A stretch of 61,175 bases of DNA from Bacteriovoracaceae bacterium (GCA_023701435.1 JAMPXB010000023.1:1-61175), one strand, 5' to 3'. Shown: positions 9,132 through 19,030, counted from the first letter of the stretch. The notes: generated by a model from the sequence alone, not told the origin. Made by a program: numbers and translations.

Positions 9132-9521
9132 GTGACAAAGCTCGTAGCCGTTATCGATGACGAAGTGGAAATGGAATACCTTTATAATCTGTTACTTGAA
9201 AGACAAATAAAAAGAGGCTTAATACAACTCAAGTTTTTTTCAAATTCTCTAAAGTTTGCGGAATGGTTTAAAAGTAATTCTCCAGATTTGATTCTAAGCG
9301 ATATCAATATGCCGGAGATGGATGGCCAGGCCATCATGCAGTTGGTGAAAGATTCGGGGCAACGCATCCCTACATATTTTGTCAGTGGCTATGATGAGGC
9401 AGAGTTTAAAAAAATTATGCAGGAATTAGGTGTTTACCGTTTCCTTTCAAAACCTCTGAACTTTAACAATGTACTGGGTCTAATTGAACTTGATTTAGGC
9501 ATTCTCGCAGCAAACCTATAG
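9132..9521 (+). CDS. Stand-alone response regulator receiver protein
   Basis: A 129-residue protein that is all receiver domain. Acidic pocket residues are D9-D10-E11, the phosphoacceptor is Asp57 (LILSDINMPEMDG), the switch Ser is in VSGY, and the conserved Lys is in LSKPL. There is no output domain. The start is GTG at 9132, with a weak upstream GGGG; I see no better start that keeps the first beta strand. It lies 47 bases before the UbiB-like gene, with a small stem-like repeat between them, so it may be its own unit. No kinase is adjacent. It is one of several orphan receivers in this window. Confidence 0.85.
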   Translation: MTKLVAVIDDEVEMEYLYNLLLERQIKRGLIQLKFFSNSLKFAEWFKSNSPDLILSDINMPEMDGQAIMQLVKDSGQRIPTYFVSGYDEAEFKKIMQELGVYRFLSKPLNFNNVLGLIELDLGILAANL

Positions 9522-9568
9522 TCGAACCTTACTTTTTCAGTAGAATAAAGGCTGAAAAAGGGGCGACA

Positions 9569-12373
9569 ATGAGGGATTACTCCTGGATAGCAGAAATTGC
9601 TCTCGAATCAAAAAACTATTCATCCTCATTGGGTGCTTACTTTGCCAAGGCCCTAACGAAAGTCTCCTTTGATCCCATTTCAGATTACGAGATGAAGCGC
9701 GCCTGGGCCGTACTGGCCCGGGACATGGTTCACTACGGTTTTGATCCCGACTACGACGTCCCTCCTGATATTGAGGCAACCATAGAATCCCTGCAAACCA
9801 TGGGGATTGAAAAATTCAATCAGGACATAGTGGATGAAGTAAAACTCACTCCCGTCATGACTGAGTTTTTTGAAAAAACTTTCACGGCCATCGGTCAACA
9901 CCCTGAACTTTTTGAATTATTGGATCAGGCAGATATCGTAGAAGACATCATTGGCACTTTGGCCAAGAGATACATTCCACTCTTCAAGCTCTTTCCGGTT
10001 TTTTCCACCGAAGCATTGACCATCGTTCCCTTCTTAAAAGAACCGCTGTTCACCGCCCTATATGAATTGCCCGAGGTGGAACATCATAAACTGACTCGTC
10101 TGACTGAAAGAATCATGCACAAGTTTTATGAAGTGGAAGTCAGACCCAAACTCCTGGAGATGCTCCAGCAAAATGTTAAAGGTAAAAATCTGCTGCTGCC
10201 ACTCATCGATGAGGCGGTCAATCATCTGCCGGCCGATCGCTGCATGACTTCACTCATCAGCATTCTCTGTACGCCGAAAGAAGAGCTCTCCCAGGGTAGA
10301 ATCATTTCCATTGTGCTTCAGGAACTTGGTGGGATGTATGTCAAAATGGCACAGGTACTGGCGGAACTGGCCCCCCCAGCTCTTGCTAAAGAACTAAGAC
10401 ACCAGCAAGATAAATTGGGCGGAATTTTTGGCAGTCAGTATAAATCCTGGAAGTATGTTCAGGAAGTATTCCATCGTCCTTCCTGGCAACGACTTAAAAA
10501 TTACATTCATATTACGGAAGAAGTTCAAAATGCTTTTGCCGGGGCTTCTGTCGGGGCCGTCTATGAATTTGAGCTGACAGAACTCGGTAAAAGAAAACTT
10601 CATACCGATAAAACAGTTCTGATTAAAATTCAGCGCCCTGACCTGACTGATTTATTTGAGGCCCAAAAGCAAACTCTCCTCTCCATTTTAAATCACCTGG
10701 ATCAGACCTTACCGAATACTGAACTAAACGCCAGCGAACAACTGGAAGTCCGTGGACTCATCACCGCCCTGAAAAGAACCATCATTAACTATGCTTCACA
10801 AAGTATCGGGGAACTTGATTTTCGCATTGAAAAGAAAAATGCTGATCGAATCCGTGAGGCCCTTAAAGGGGTCTTTGATCTGCAGATTCCTCAGTATTTT
10901 CATGTGGAGCCTGATGTGGCGATGATGGAAAAGATTGAAGGAGAAAAGATCACTTCTGTCGTGCACTCACGCTATCTCGAACGCATCAGCATCGCTGATA
11001 TTGTGAGTGATGCTTACCTCTACCTGATGTTCCAGAAAGGAATCATCTGGGCCGATCCTCATGCGGGCAATATTTTATATGATCCCGATAAACTGCAGGT
11101 AAAGCTCATTGATCTTAATCCCTGTTTTAGCTGGGACAATAAAACCATTAAAGTTTTCATCGGTTTTTTATACCGATTGATTTTAAGTGATCAAAAAGGA
11201 GTTTTTGAAAGTCTCAAAGGACTGGTGGAAAACCCTGCTGATTTAAAAAATGAAAGAACTGAGGTTCTGATCAAGGAGTTTATTGCTCATGGAAACCAGG
11301 GTGCTTTCATTCATTATCTTTCTGATTTTGTAAGACTCCTGGGTGAGGCGAACATCAACCTGCGAATCGAGGTCCAGGCGGCGATGAGAGGGATCACTCA
11401 GGTCTATCTGACCTCCACTGCCATCTCCTCCCGTCATAATTTCGGCCAGATCTTTCAAAAGCAGTTTGGCTGGAAAATGCTCATCAGACACATTCTATCC
11501 ATCGGTCCCTTTAAAGTTGCCCGGGCCATTTTACCGATCGCTTTTGATCTGGTGAAAAACACCCCGGAGCAGGAAGTGGGGCCCACCTTAGATGAAAGAG
11601 ACCTCACCGCCATTGAAGAAGCCCTCGTTCTGCTGAATACTGAGAATGTCTGCAACATTGAACTGGTGAGATCTTCACCGGAAGAAAACACCCGTCTGAC
11701 TCTTGCCACTGATGGGTCAGGCCTCATCAAGAGCACCAACCTCCGGCTGGAGATACAGACTGAGACTAAGCCGGCGTCAGTTCGTTATATTTTGGAAATA
11801 CCCAGCAAAGAATGGCTCAAAGACCGTCAGGAGTATGTCAAACTTCAAGGCATGGGACTCGCGATGTGTTTGGTGGAGTGCCTGGAGCAGCTTCGTCGTC
11901 ATTCTCTGGAAGACTACTGGCATGTAGTGGAGAGCTGGAATTCTCATCCGTCTAAAAGATCCTGGAAAGAAATTGTCCTTATTGGAGACGTGCGGATAGC
12001 CGCCCGAATTTTATTTGCCCGCCGTTATGACAATATCTGGGTCTCAGAATTTATGACGGTTTCCCGTTGGAACCGCTTTTTATGGAAACTTCTGATCCAG
12101 GTGGAAGAGCGCTTTGAAAGAAGAGAAACCGGTTATTTCTATCTTTTAAGTAAAAAGATGGGATCAGAATTAGTGGGCCAGTATACCTTCGGGCCCCTTC
12201 ATCGCATCAAAGTCATTTCATATCGCTTAGTTATATCGGGGCTTAAGACCCTTATCCGTCGTTCAAGGTTTGAAATGAACCTCTTGCCTCTAACCACTGA
12301 TGAACTCATCCACCGCATGCTCCATGGTCTTTTACGGCGTGGGAGCTCTGGGAAATTGACAGGGCACCATTAA
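9569..12373 (+). CDS. Large ABC1/UbiB-family atypical kinase-like protein
   Basis: At 934 residues this is about twice the usual UbiB length. The kinase-like core spans roughly 250-540: KMAQ near 259-262 stands where the family has KxGQ, AGASVGAVYEFEL matches the Ala-rich loop, the ATP lysine is in VLIKIQRP near 353, DPHAGNILYD near 495-504 is the catalytic loop, and LIDLN replaces the DFG-type metal motif. The Gly-to-Ala change in KxGQ is notable because this motif gates activity in ADCK/UbiB proteins. The roughly 240-residue N- and 390-residue C-extensions match nothing I know. No ubiquinone genes are nearby, so a UbiB role is doubtful. It probably forms an operon with the DUF1460 gene. Confidence 0.8.
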   Translation: MRDYSWIAEIALESKNYSSSLGAYFAKALTKVSFDPISDYEMKRAWAVLARDMVHYGFDPDYDVPPDIEATIESLQTMGIEKFNQDIVDEVKLTPVMTEFFEKTFTAIGQHPELFELLDQADIVEDIIGTLAKRYIPLFKLFPVFSTEALTIVPFLKEPLFTALYELPEVEHHKLTRLTERIMHKFYEVEVRPKLLEMLQQNVKGKNLLLPLIDEAVNHLPADRCMTSLISILCTPKEELSQGRIISIVLQELGGMYVKMAQVLAELAPPALAKELRHQQDKLGGIFGSQYKSWKYVQEVFHRPSWQRLKNYIHITEEVQNAFAGASVGAVYEFELTELGKRKLHTDKTVLIKIQRPDLTDLFEAQKQTLLSILNHLDQTLPNTELNASEQLEVRGLITALKRTIINYASQSIGELDFRIEKKNADRIREALKGVFDLQIPQYFHVEPDVAMMEKIEGEKITSVVHSRYLERISIADIVSDAYLYLMFQKGIIWADPHAGNILYDPDKLQVKLIDLNPCFSWDNKTIKVFIGFLYRLILSDQKGVFESLKGLVENPADLKNERTEVLIKEFIAHGNQGAFIHYLSDFVRLLGEANINLRIEVQAAMRGITQVYLTSTAISSRHNFGQIFQKQFGWKMLIRHILSIGPFKVARAILPIAFDLVKNTPEQEVGPTLDERDLTAIEEALVLLNTENVCNIELVRSSPEENTRLTLATDGSGLIKSTNLRLEIQTETKPASVRYILEIPSKEWLKDRQEYVKLQGMGLAMCLVECLEQLRRHSLEDYWHVVESWNSHPSKRSWKEIVLIGDVRIAARILFARRYDNIWVSEFMTVSRWNRFLWKLLIQVEERFERRETGYFYLLSKKMGSELVGQYTFGPLHRIKVISYRLVISGLKTLIRRSRFEMNLLPLTTDELIHRMLHGLLRRGSSGKLTGHH

Positions 12374-12391
12374 AGAAGGCAAAACTAAGAA

Positions 12392-13276
12392 ATGTCTAAA
12401 TTTTTAATCTTGCTCATCTTTTCTTGCAACTTTGCTTTTGCCGGTTACCGTGAGGAAGCGGATAAAATCCTGCAGAGTTTTTCTCAAGAGACCTCTCTGA
12501 ATAAGAGATTAGAACTCATTTCCCGCACATTTTTGGGGCTTCCCTACGGCAAGAACGGTCCCTTAGGTGAAGGACCGACTGGTAAATATGATCAGGATCC
12601 GCTCTATCGCTTTGATACTTTCGATTGCACCACTTATGTTGAGACCATCATGGCCTTGGCCCGGGCCCATAATGTGGATGAATTTGAAGATCTGTTAAAT
12701 AACATCCGCTATGAAAATGGGAATATTGATTACCTTACAAGAAATCACTTCACTGACCTTCAATGGATTCCTCAAAATATTCAAAACAGTCAATTGCTGG
12801 AAATTAACCATGAAGTGGTCTCTCCTGATGACATCAAAATAGCTACCGCTGAAATAAATTTCCCCGGTTGGTTAAGATCAATCAAAATAGATCAAATTAT
12901 TGCTCCTGAGGCTTCAATGGAAGAGCGACAGCTGCTTTTAGAAGACCTTCATGGAGAGGCCCGTAATTACTCCATCCAAACGGCGAGTGTATCTTACATT
13001 GCCATCAAGACCCTGGTCGCTAAACCTTCACTGCTGGACCGGATCCCGACAAGCTCACTGGTCAATTTTGTCCGACCTAATTGGGACCTGACAGAGGTTG
13101 CCGGAACTCATCAGAATATTTCTCATCAGGGTTTTCTTTTCAGAAAAGGCAAAGTGCTGCTTCTTCGCCATGCCAGCACCAGCGGTAAAGTGGAAGAACT
13201 TCCCTTTATTGATTATTTGAAGAAGTTTCAGAATCACGCCACTTTGAAAGGCGTACATCTTATGAAGCTTAGATAA
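12392..13276 (+). CDS. Exported DUF1460 family amidase-like protein
   Basis: Signal peptide MSKFLILLIFSCNFAFA, then a DUF1460 domain (NlpC/P60-like fold, annotated in Pfam as N-acetylmuramoyl-L-alanine amidase-like). The family signature FDTFDCTTYVETIMALA holds the presumed catalytic Cys79, preceded by GLPYGKNGPLGEG. Later HVG-like and NFVRPNW segments fit the fold. It has 294 residues. It likely acts in the periplasm on peptidoglycan or an amide-linked acyl substrate; the exact bond is not known. It starts 18 bases after the UbiB-like gene and is probably co-transcribed with it. Its end overlaps the convergent dmeF-like gene by eight bases. Confidence 0.8.
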   Translation: MSKFLILLIFSCNFAFAGYREEADKILQSFSQETSLNKRLELISRTFLGLPYGKNGPLGEGPTGKYDQDPLYRFDTFDCTTYVETIMALARAHNVDEFEDLLNNIRYENGNIDYLTRNHFTDLQWIPQNIQNSQLLEINHEVVSPDDIKIATAEINFPGWLRSIKIDQIIAPEASMEERQLLLEDLHGEARNYSIQTASVSYIAIKTLVAKPSLLDRIPTSSLVNFVRPNWDLTEVAGTHQNISHQGFLFRKGKVLLLRHASTSGKVEELPFIDYLKKFQNHATLKGVHLMKLR

Positions 13277-14171
13277 CTTCTATAATTAAGTGATGAATAT
13301 CAAAACTCTTTTGAATAAGATCCCGGTAATCGGCAGAAAGTTGATTTTCATTTCTCTTAATCACGATCTCACATCCGACCTGGCCGGGAGCAAGTTTCCA
13401 TAAGTGAATGTCCATCACCTTCGAACCATCTAGCTCCAGCTCTTTGACTAAATTATCACGGTCAATGGAAGTTTCATGAGCGTCCAGAAGATCCATACCA
13501 CTTTGACGGATCAGCCCCATGGACCATTTCAGAACAACGATCCCGCCTAAAATACCCACAGCAGGATCAAGCCAGCTCCATCCCTGCCACTTCCCCATTA
13601 AGAGGGCAACAATCGCCAGAACTGAGGTGAGAGCGTCCGTCAGGATATGCACATAGGCGCTTTCATGATTATGGTCGTGATGATGATGGTGGTGATGGTG
13701 ATCGTGATCGCAACCATGATCGTGATGGTCATGCCCTTGATGAAGAATCTTAGCACAAATGAGATTTACCACTAAACCAATAACGGCCACAATCAGGGCC
13801 TCATTATAATGAATCGCGCGGGCCTTAAAAATATGTTGAATGGATTCGTAAATCATCGATCCCGCAATCAAAATCAAAAACAAGGAACTGGTGTAGCCTC
13901 CGAGCGAAAGGATCTTTCCTCCACCAAAAGTAAAAGACGCTCGAAATTTTGGGTGACGATAAAGATAATAAACCACCAATGACAAGAAGAGCGCCAATGT
14001 GTGTGAGGCCATATGCCAACCATCGGCCAGCAAGGCCATGGAGCCTGACCAGTAGCCAACGCCAATTTCCACAAACATTGTGAGCAAGGTGATGATAGTG
14101 ACCCACTTCGTTTTCTGCTCGTTGGCCAAAAAAACGCCGGTATCTTTATGATCGATAGTACAATGCTGCAT
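13269..14171 (-). CDS. dmeF: DmeF-like cation diffusion facilitator (Co/Ni efflux)
   Basis: A 300-residue inner-membrane CDF transporter with six predicted segments. Transport-site residues appear as D50/H53 in ADGWHMASH, the pattern of the DmeF branch, and H175/D179 in VHILTDALTS. A very long His-rich loop occupies about 144-169 between the fourth and fifth segments, which fits cobalt or nickel binding. The C-terminal domain is the usual cytoplasmic metallochaperone-like fold. The antiporter should export Co2+, Ni2+ or Zn2+ against protons. It lies 21 bases behind the YddG-like exporter gene in one minus-strand unit. No adjacent RcnR/DmeR repressor is seen. Confidence 0.85.
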   Translation of the reverse strand: MQHCTIDHKDTGVFLANEQKTKWVTIITLLTMFVEIGVGYWSGSMALLADGWHMASHTLALFLSLVVYYLYRHPKFRASFTFGGGKILSLGGYTSSLFLILIAGSMIYESIQHIFKARAIHYNEALIVAVIGLVVNLICAKILHQGHDHHDHGCDHDHHHHHHHHDHNHESAYVHILTDALTSVLAIVALLMGKWQGWSWLDPAVGILGGIVVLKWSMGLIRQSGMDLLDAHETSIDRDNLVKELELDGSKVMDIHLWKLAPGQVGCEIVIKRNENQLSADYRDLIQKSFDIHHLIIEVI

Positions 14172-14192
14172 GAATTCTCCTGTTCACTTACT

Positions 14193-15044
14193 TTATCTTT
14201 TTGTAGGAAAAAAGTCCAAAAGTCCGGCACTGGCCCCGCTGATTATCAAAACCATCGCTAGCAGGGTATTGGAGGTCATCACTTGCTCGGCAAAAACAAT
14301 AAGGGACAGAGTGGAAATCGCCGGAGTCAAATAGGCCAGGGCCCCCATAATCCGCGCATCCCCCTTCTGAAGGGCCAGGTCCCAAGTATAAAAGGCGATA
14401 CCAAATGGACCAAGGCCCATGGCCAAGATTTTCCATAAATCAGTACTTTGCAGCACTACCCGTGGTTCAATCAAATAATGGGTGAGCAGGCACAGAAGCC
14501 CGGTGAGAAAGCAAAATCCTCCGATGGCCCAGACAGAAGTGGGCGGAAATTTCTTTTTTCCAATGGAATAAACTGGCCACAAGATAGCGGCTCCCAAGGC
14601 CAGCAGATAACCCATCAAGCTCTCAGTTTTAAATTCTCCACCCTTTCCAAAAACCAAAACAACACTTCCAAAAACTGAGAGGGCCGCTCCTGCCAGATGA
14701 TACGTTTTTAATTTAGTTTGTGAAAAAAAGGCAGGAGTCAGGATCACCATGAGGACTGGCCACAAATAATTGATGAGATTGGCCTCAATGGCAGGAGCAT
14801 ACCGAAAAGAATAAAAGAGACAAAAATGATACCCAAAATATCCGATCACTCCCCACAGAAGAACTTTCCAGGAAGGAAACATTTCTTTCGGCTTCGTCCA
14901 GGCAGGTATTGAACCGATTAAAAAGGTGAGTCCTAAAATGTAAAAGGGTGGAAGATGGAGTAAAAGGTTTCCAAAAGTGGCGAGACTACCCCAACAAAAA
15001 ATCGTTATAAGCCCGAGTAGCAAAGACTTTGTTTTTTGATTCAT
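14193..15044 (-). CDS. EamA/DMT-superfamily exporter, YddG-like
   Basis: The 283-residue protein has about ten hydrophobic segments in two EamA repeats. The start, KSLLLGLITIFCWGSLATFGNLL, and the segment GYFGYHFCLFYSFRYAPAIEANLINYLWPVLMV resemble YddG, an exporter of aromatic amino acids and other metabolites. The phenylalanine hydroxylase gene lies just across the divergent gap, which fits an aromatic amino acid link, though that is only inference. It is first in a minus-strand unit with the DmeF-like gene. Confidence 0.8.
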   Translation of the reverse strand: MNQKTKSLLLGLITIFCWGSLATFGNLLLHLPPFYILGLTFLIGSIPAWTKPKEMFPSWKVLLWGVIGYFGYHFCLFYSFRYAPAIEANLINYLWPVLMVILTPAFFSQTKLKTYHLAGAALSVFGSVVLVFGKGGEFKTESLMGYLLALGAAILWPVYSIGKKKFPPTSVWAIGGFCFLTGLLCLLTHYLIEPRVVLQSTDLWKILAMGLGPFGIAFYTWDLALQKGDARIMGALAYLTPAISTLSLIVFAEQVMTSNTLLAMVLIISGASAGLLDFFPTKR

Positions 15045-15089
15045 ATTATAACCTAGCGTGTAAGAGCAAAACCGGCTAGTATAAAACTT

Positions 15090-15779
15090 ATGCGCCGATT
15101 CTTAGCTTTTGTTATTCTTTCCACTGTTAAAATTTTCTCCTGGATCTTTTATCGGGCACGCTTTGAATGGCTGGCCCCGGTTCCTGATTTCAAGTGGAAA
15201 AATATTCGTCTTATTGTTTTTTTAAATCATACATCTTTGTATGAGCCGCTCTTTCTTCAAGTCCTCCCTTTTTCTTTTCTCTGGCATCTAACCGCACGCT
15301 TCAGCGTTCCCGGCGCCGATATTACCTTGAATCGTCCCATCGTAGGTCGTTTCTGGAAATTGATGGTTCCTAATATTTCGGCGGTGACCCGTAAAAAAGA
15401 TGCTTCCTGGGAGAATTACCTGGAATCCATAAAATCTGACAAAGTGGTGATGATTGCACCCGAAGGTCGGATGAAGCGCCCTAATGGTCTCGATAAATAC
15501 GGAAGACCCATGACCGTTCGTGGCGGGATAGCTGATATCATCGAGACCCTCGATGATGGCAGCATGCTGTTATGTTTTTCAGGAGGGCTTCACCACGTCC
15601 AAGCACCAGGCCAGCATTTTCCTAAGCTCTTTAAAACAATCCAAATGAATTTTTCTTATTTCGATATTAAAGAGTACAAGTCACAATTTCCTGGTAGTTC
15701 CCTCAAAAGAAAACTGAGCATGGTTCAGGATCTGCAACACAGACTTGAAACAGATTGCCCAAAACCGAGAACTTTATGA
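15090..15779 (+). CDS. PlsC-like 1-acylglycerol-3-phosphate acyltransferase family protein
   Basis: The acyltransferase motif H(x4)E appears as NHTSLYEP near residues 46-53. The second motif is APEGRMKRP, in place of the usual FPEGTRS. A hydrophobic N-terminal helix (FLAFVILSTVKIFSWIF) anchors it to the inner membrane. It is 229 residues. The acceptor is unknown and it may not be the house-keeping PlsC, since a second homologue lies at 33.6 kb. Its TGA stop overlaps the ATG of phhA (ATGA), so the two are translationally coupled, an odd pairing of lipid and amino acid metabolism. Confidence 0.75.
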   Translation: MRRFLAFVILSTVKIFSWIFYRARFEWLAPVPDFKWKNIRLIVFLNHTSLYEPLFLQVLPFSFLWHLTARFSVPGADITLNRPIVGRFWKLMVPNISAVTRKKDASWENYLESIKSDKVVMIAPEGRMKRPNGLDKYGRPMTVRGGIADIIETLDDGSMLLCFSGGLHHVQAPGQHFPKLFKTIQMNFSYFDIKEYKSQFPGSSLKRKLSMVQDLQHRLETDCPKPRTL

Positions 15780-16567
15780 AAACCACTTATGTTTCCAAAC
15801 GGCCCAATGCCGAAGGTCTCATCGACTGGACCGCTGACGAAAATAAAACCTGGAACACACTTATCACCCGCCAGGCAGAAATAGTAAAAACCCGCGCCTG
15901 TCCGGAATTTCTGGAAGGTCTAGAGAGAATCGGTTTCTCTCAGGACAGAGTTCCTCAGCATACGGAAATTAACCGCCGCCTCAAAGACTTTTCCGGCTGG
16001 GAAGTGGAAGTCGTGCCGGCCCTCATTCCGGCCAAAGAGTTTTTTACTTTGCTCGCCAATAAAAAGTTTCCGGCGGCAAGTTTTATTCGTCTTCCTCAAG
16101 AACTCGACTATATTCAAGAACCGGATATTTTCCATGAATTCTATGGCCATGTTCCGCTTTTAACTTTTAGTGACTATGCCAATTTCATGGAAGAGTTCGG
16201 CAAGCTCGCCCTGTCGATTTCACCTAAGGATCGAAGAAGAATCTTTCGTCTATTCTGGTTTACTATTGAATTTGGTCTGCTTAAAACCCCACAAGGCATC
16301 AAGGCCTATGGTGGCGGTATGCTCTCCTCCATTCATGAAACTGTTTATTCAGTAGAAAGTCCTCTGCCCAAGAGAGTTGATTTTGACCCTTTAACGGCCC
16401 TCAGGACACCTTACCGAATAGATATTCCCCAACCTCTGTATTATGTCCTGGATAACTTCAGCGACCTGTTTAAGATCCTGGATCAAGATATCTTAAGACT
16501 TCTTGAAAAATCAAAAGAACTCGGCGACTTTGCCCCCTTATTTGAGCCTGCTGGGGAAGAGCTGTGA
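15776..16567 (+). CDS. phhA: Phenylalanine 4-monooxygenase
   Basis: Hydroxylates phenylalanine to tyrosine with O2 and a reduced pterin. Iron ligands are visible: H120 and H125 in PDIFHEFYGHVPLL, and E165 in WFTIEFGLL. I chose the ATG at 15776, which overlaps the plsC-like stop as ATGA, over a TTG at 15755. The 263-residue length is normal for bacterial enzymes, which lack the eukaryotic regulatory domain. GTP cyclohydrolase I (folE) is encoded at 40.2-40.9 kb, so the cell may make the pterin cofactor. No PhhB-type dehydratase is seen next to it. Confidence 0.92.
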   Translation: MKTTYVSKRPNAEGLIDWTADENKTWNTLITRQAEIVKTRACPEFLEGLERIGFSQDRVPQHTEINRRLKDFSGWEVEVVPALIPAKEFFTLLANKKFPAASFIRLPQELDYIQEPDIFHEFYGHVPLLTFSDYANFMEEFGKLALSISPKDRRRIFRLFWFTIEFGLLKTPQGIKAYGGGMLSSIHETVYSVESPLPKRVDFDPLTALRTPYRIDIPQPLYYVLDNFSDLFKILDQDILRLLEKSKELGDFAPLFEPAGEEL

Positions 16568-16641
16568 CCTAAATCATGTAATCTTAACAGGATTTCGTCA
16601 CTTACGTTGATCATCATCAAAAGCTAGACTAAATTAAAGGA

Positions 16642-18150
16642 ATGGAAACAGTAACAAAGTTCATATTCCTTTTCTTGATTGGGACAACCGTCCTTAACTT
16701 TATTATTGCCATTGCTGCCAGAATAAAAACAGGGATGAAAGAATTTAACGAGCTGACTCTCTATTGGGTAGCCTTATTTGCAACTTATCTCGCGGTGGCC
16801 GCTCTCAGCAAGAACCCAACAGAAATTGCCCTTTCCTATTACGTTCAATTTATTCCAACTTTTATGTTGGCAAAAATGTTGATGGATTCAAGGGGCCTTC
16901 GCTTTAATATAAATTTCTTTGCTACCGTGCAATTCATCGGCTCCCTCGTTACCACTTATTTGCTTTTTTATACGGATGTCGGGTTTACCTTGTCTCTTAT
17001 GCCAATTACTTTCAGCACCGTTCTTCCTTTATGGTCTCCCATTTGGAATATCTTTGTTTCCAATAGTCGTGAGGCCAACTGGATCGAAAAAGGCATGGCC
17101 ATAATGTTTATAACTGGGGTGATCAATCACTTCAACTTTGCTTTCTTCCGACTTAATCCTAGTACTGCCTGGTGGGGCTGGTCCGTTTCCATTGCCCAAT
17201 ACCAATGTCTCTCCATTTTTCTTCCCCTCTTGATCAATTTCAGACGTGAAGTCAAAGAAAGACAAAATCTGGAGCTGGCCCTGGAGAAAATCTCCGGCCA
17301 GAACGTTCACAACGATGTGGAAATTGATGATCTTTACCGAAATCTGGAAATCCAGATCATCCAAAAAGAAGAACTGACAACAAAGCTTCAGAAGACAAAC
17401 TTAAAACTCGAAGATGAACGGGAAATGAATGAAATTCTCATCAAGACCGTCTCTCATGATCTGGCCAATCCATTGACCGTCATCAATGCCTATATTGATA
17501 TGCTACAAATGGGCCGCATACCCGAAGAAGACAGAAGTATGATCCTGGGCCGGATCAAGAACAATACCAGAATGGCCTTGGACATGATCTCCCGGATTAG
17601 AAATGCTATTGTCACCAGAAACCAGGCCAACATTGTGGCGATCCACGATGTGTCGATTGACCGCTCTATCAGAAATCTTCTGACTCAATTTGAGTCCCAC
17701 CTTAAAGAAAAAAATATCCATATTACCTATGAGAGTTCCATCCCTCTGGACATTTTTGTGGCAGCAGAAGAAAACACTCTGACAGAACACGTCTTTGCCA
17801 ACATCCTGTCTAATGCCATCAAATTTTCTTATGATAATTCAGAAATTAAAATCAAGGTCACCGAAGTTCAAAATATGGTGCAAGTTGAGATCCGTGATTT
17901 TGGTGTAGGCATCAACCAGGAACGAATGTCAAAGCGTCTGCTTCACTCTACCGAAGGCACTAACGGAGAAACCGGAACAGGCTTTGGAATGATGGTGATG
18001 GGATACTTCTTACGCCACTTCGGCGCCACTCATAGCATCCATTCGGAAGGTTCAGATAAAGGTACGACGGTTACTATAAGCCTTAAGAAATCTAATGCTA
18101 AATTTCCCAACTACACTCCTGAAAGACCCGTTGCCAATATCTATAGCTAG
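16642..18150 (+). CDS. Membrane sensor histidine kinase
   Basis: The N-terminal 200 residues hold about seven hydrophobic segments, so sensing may be within the membrane. A coiled coil (about 205-265) leads to the H-box SHDLANPLTV with His272. The N-box is HVFANILSNAIKFSY, the G1 box DFGVGI and the G2 box GETGTGFGMMV. It is complete at 502 residues. There is no receiver or output domain and no adjacent response regulator. A kinase of the same plan lies at 21.4 kb (HDLANPL H-box). Partners may be among the orphan receivers in this window. Confidence 0.88.
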   Translation: METVTKFIFLFLIGTTVLNFIIAIAARIKTGMKEFNELTLYWVALFATYLAVAALSKNPTEIALSYYVQFIPTFMLAKMLMDSRGLRFNINFFATVQFIGSLVTTYLLFYTDVGFTLSLMPITFSTVLPLWSPIWNIFVSNSREANWIEKGMAIMFITGVINHFNFAFFRLNPSTAWWGWSVSIAQYQCLSIFLPLLINFRREVKERQNLELALEKISGQNVHNDVEIDDLYRNLEIQIIQKEELTTKLQKTNLKLEDEREMNEILIKTVSHDLANPLTVINAYIDMLQMGRIPEEDRSMILGRIKNNTRMALDMISRIRNAIVTRNQANIVAIHDVSIDRSIRNLLTQFESHLKEKNIHITYESSIPLDIFVAAEENTLTEHVFANILSNAIKFSYDNSEIKIKVTEVQNMVQVEIRDFGVGINQERMSKRLLHSTEGTNGETGTGFGMMVMGYFLRHFGATHSIHSEGSDKGTTVTISLKKSNAKFPNYTPERPVANIYS

Positions 18151-18298
18151 TCGTCTCCTCACGTAATTTAACTTTTCTTAAGTCTTAACAAGAGACACCT
18201 TTTCCATTCAAAGACTTACAAGACATTCTAAAATTTGTTTCTTGAATCAGCACCTCTTGGATCTATTCTTCTTTAGCTCATAAATTAAAGGAGGGCCT

Positions 18299-19015
18299 AT
18301 GGAAAGTTGGGTGAAAGACTGTCGCTATATCCTGATGCCTGCCAGACATCCTCAGCCAGGTTTTGAAAAAGAGTATGCTATGGCCTATGAAACCTGGAAA
18401 AGGGCCTGGAGAAAATTTCGAGAGGAGTCAGGTATAGCCGGACCACTTTTTTCTGATGGTTTTATACTGCCGGATGAAATGGGAGTTCTCTTCTACCAGT
18501 CACGATGTGTCGGTTTCAGCAGTTTCACTTATGGCAATTTACAGGATGGCACCATGCCTGATGTGTCCTGGTTTGGCTCTTGGGATAAAAACTCATATAA
18601 AGAGCTTCATTCCCTCTCCACCAATGCCATCATCTGCTCTCAGTTCACAGTCAATCCGGACTTTGCCGGTAAAGATCAAATAGTAAGATGGAAAGATATT
18701 GTTTCACTCTACACTCTCATTCGTTTCAGTCATTCCCAGATGGGAGTCATGGCCGGTTCTCTGAACCTCACTCGGGGAATGCAAAATGCCAGCGGAGAAG
18801 ATGCAGGCGCCATAGTCCTGAATAAGGAACATCGTTTCCATTATGGAAGTAAGGAGCTGCCTGCTCAGCTAGTGGCCTACACCAAAGAAAATATTCAGGC
18901 GATGCTGGAGAGAAAGAACCTGACGGGACTTAGTCATGATTTATGGAAACAATTAGTTCATATCAGTCAGTATCCGGTAGAAGACAACATTATTGAATTC
19001 AAGAAAGTTGCTTAA
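18299..19015 (+). CDS. GNAT-like (N-acyltransferase-type) protein, unknown substrate
   Basis: This 238-residue protein begins after a strong ribosome site (AAAGGAGG). The order of secondary structure, with YETWKRAWRKFREE as helices, ILPDEMGVLFYQSRCVGFSSFTYGN as strands, then CSQFTVNPDFAGKDQ before a long helix, resembles a GNAT or autoinducer-synthase-like fold. I cannot name a family with confidence. No signal peptide or membrane segment is seen. It lies 15 bases before a haem-oxygenase-like diiron protein gene, so the two probably act in one pathway, possibly making a small acyl-derived metabolite. That role is inference only. Confidence 0.55.
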   Translation: MESWVKDCRYILMPARHPQPGFEKEYAMAYETWKRAWRKFREESGIAGPLFSDGFILPDEMGVLFYQSRCVGFSSFTYGNLQDGTMPDVSWFGSWDKNSYKELHSLSTNAIICSQFTVNPDFAGKDQIVRWKDIVSLYTLIRFSHSQMGVMAGSLNLTRGMQNASGEDAGAIVLNKEHRFHYGSKELPAQLVAYTKENIQAMLERKNLTGLSHDLWKQLVHISQYPVEDNIIEFKKVA

Positions 19016-19030
19016 TCAAAAGGATCATTT

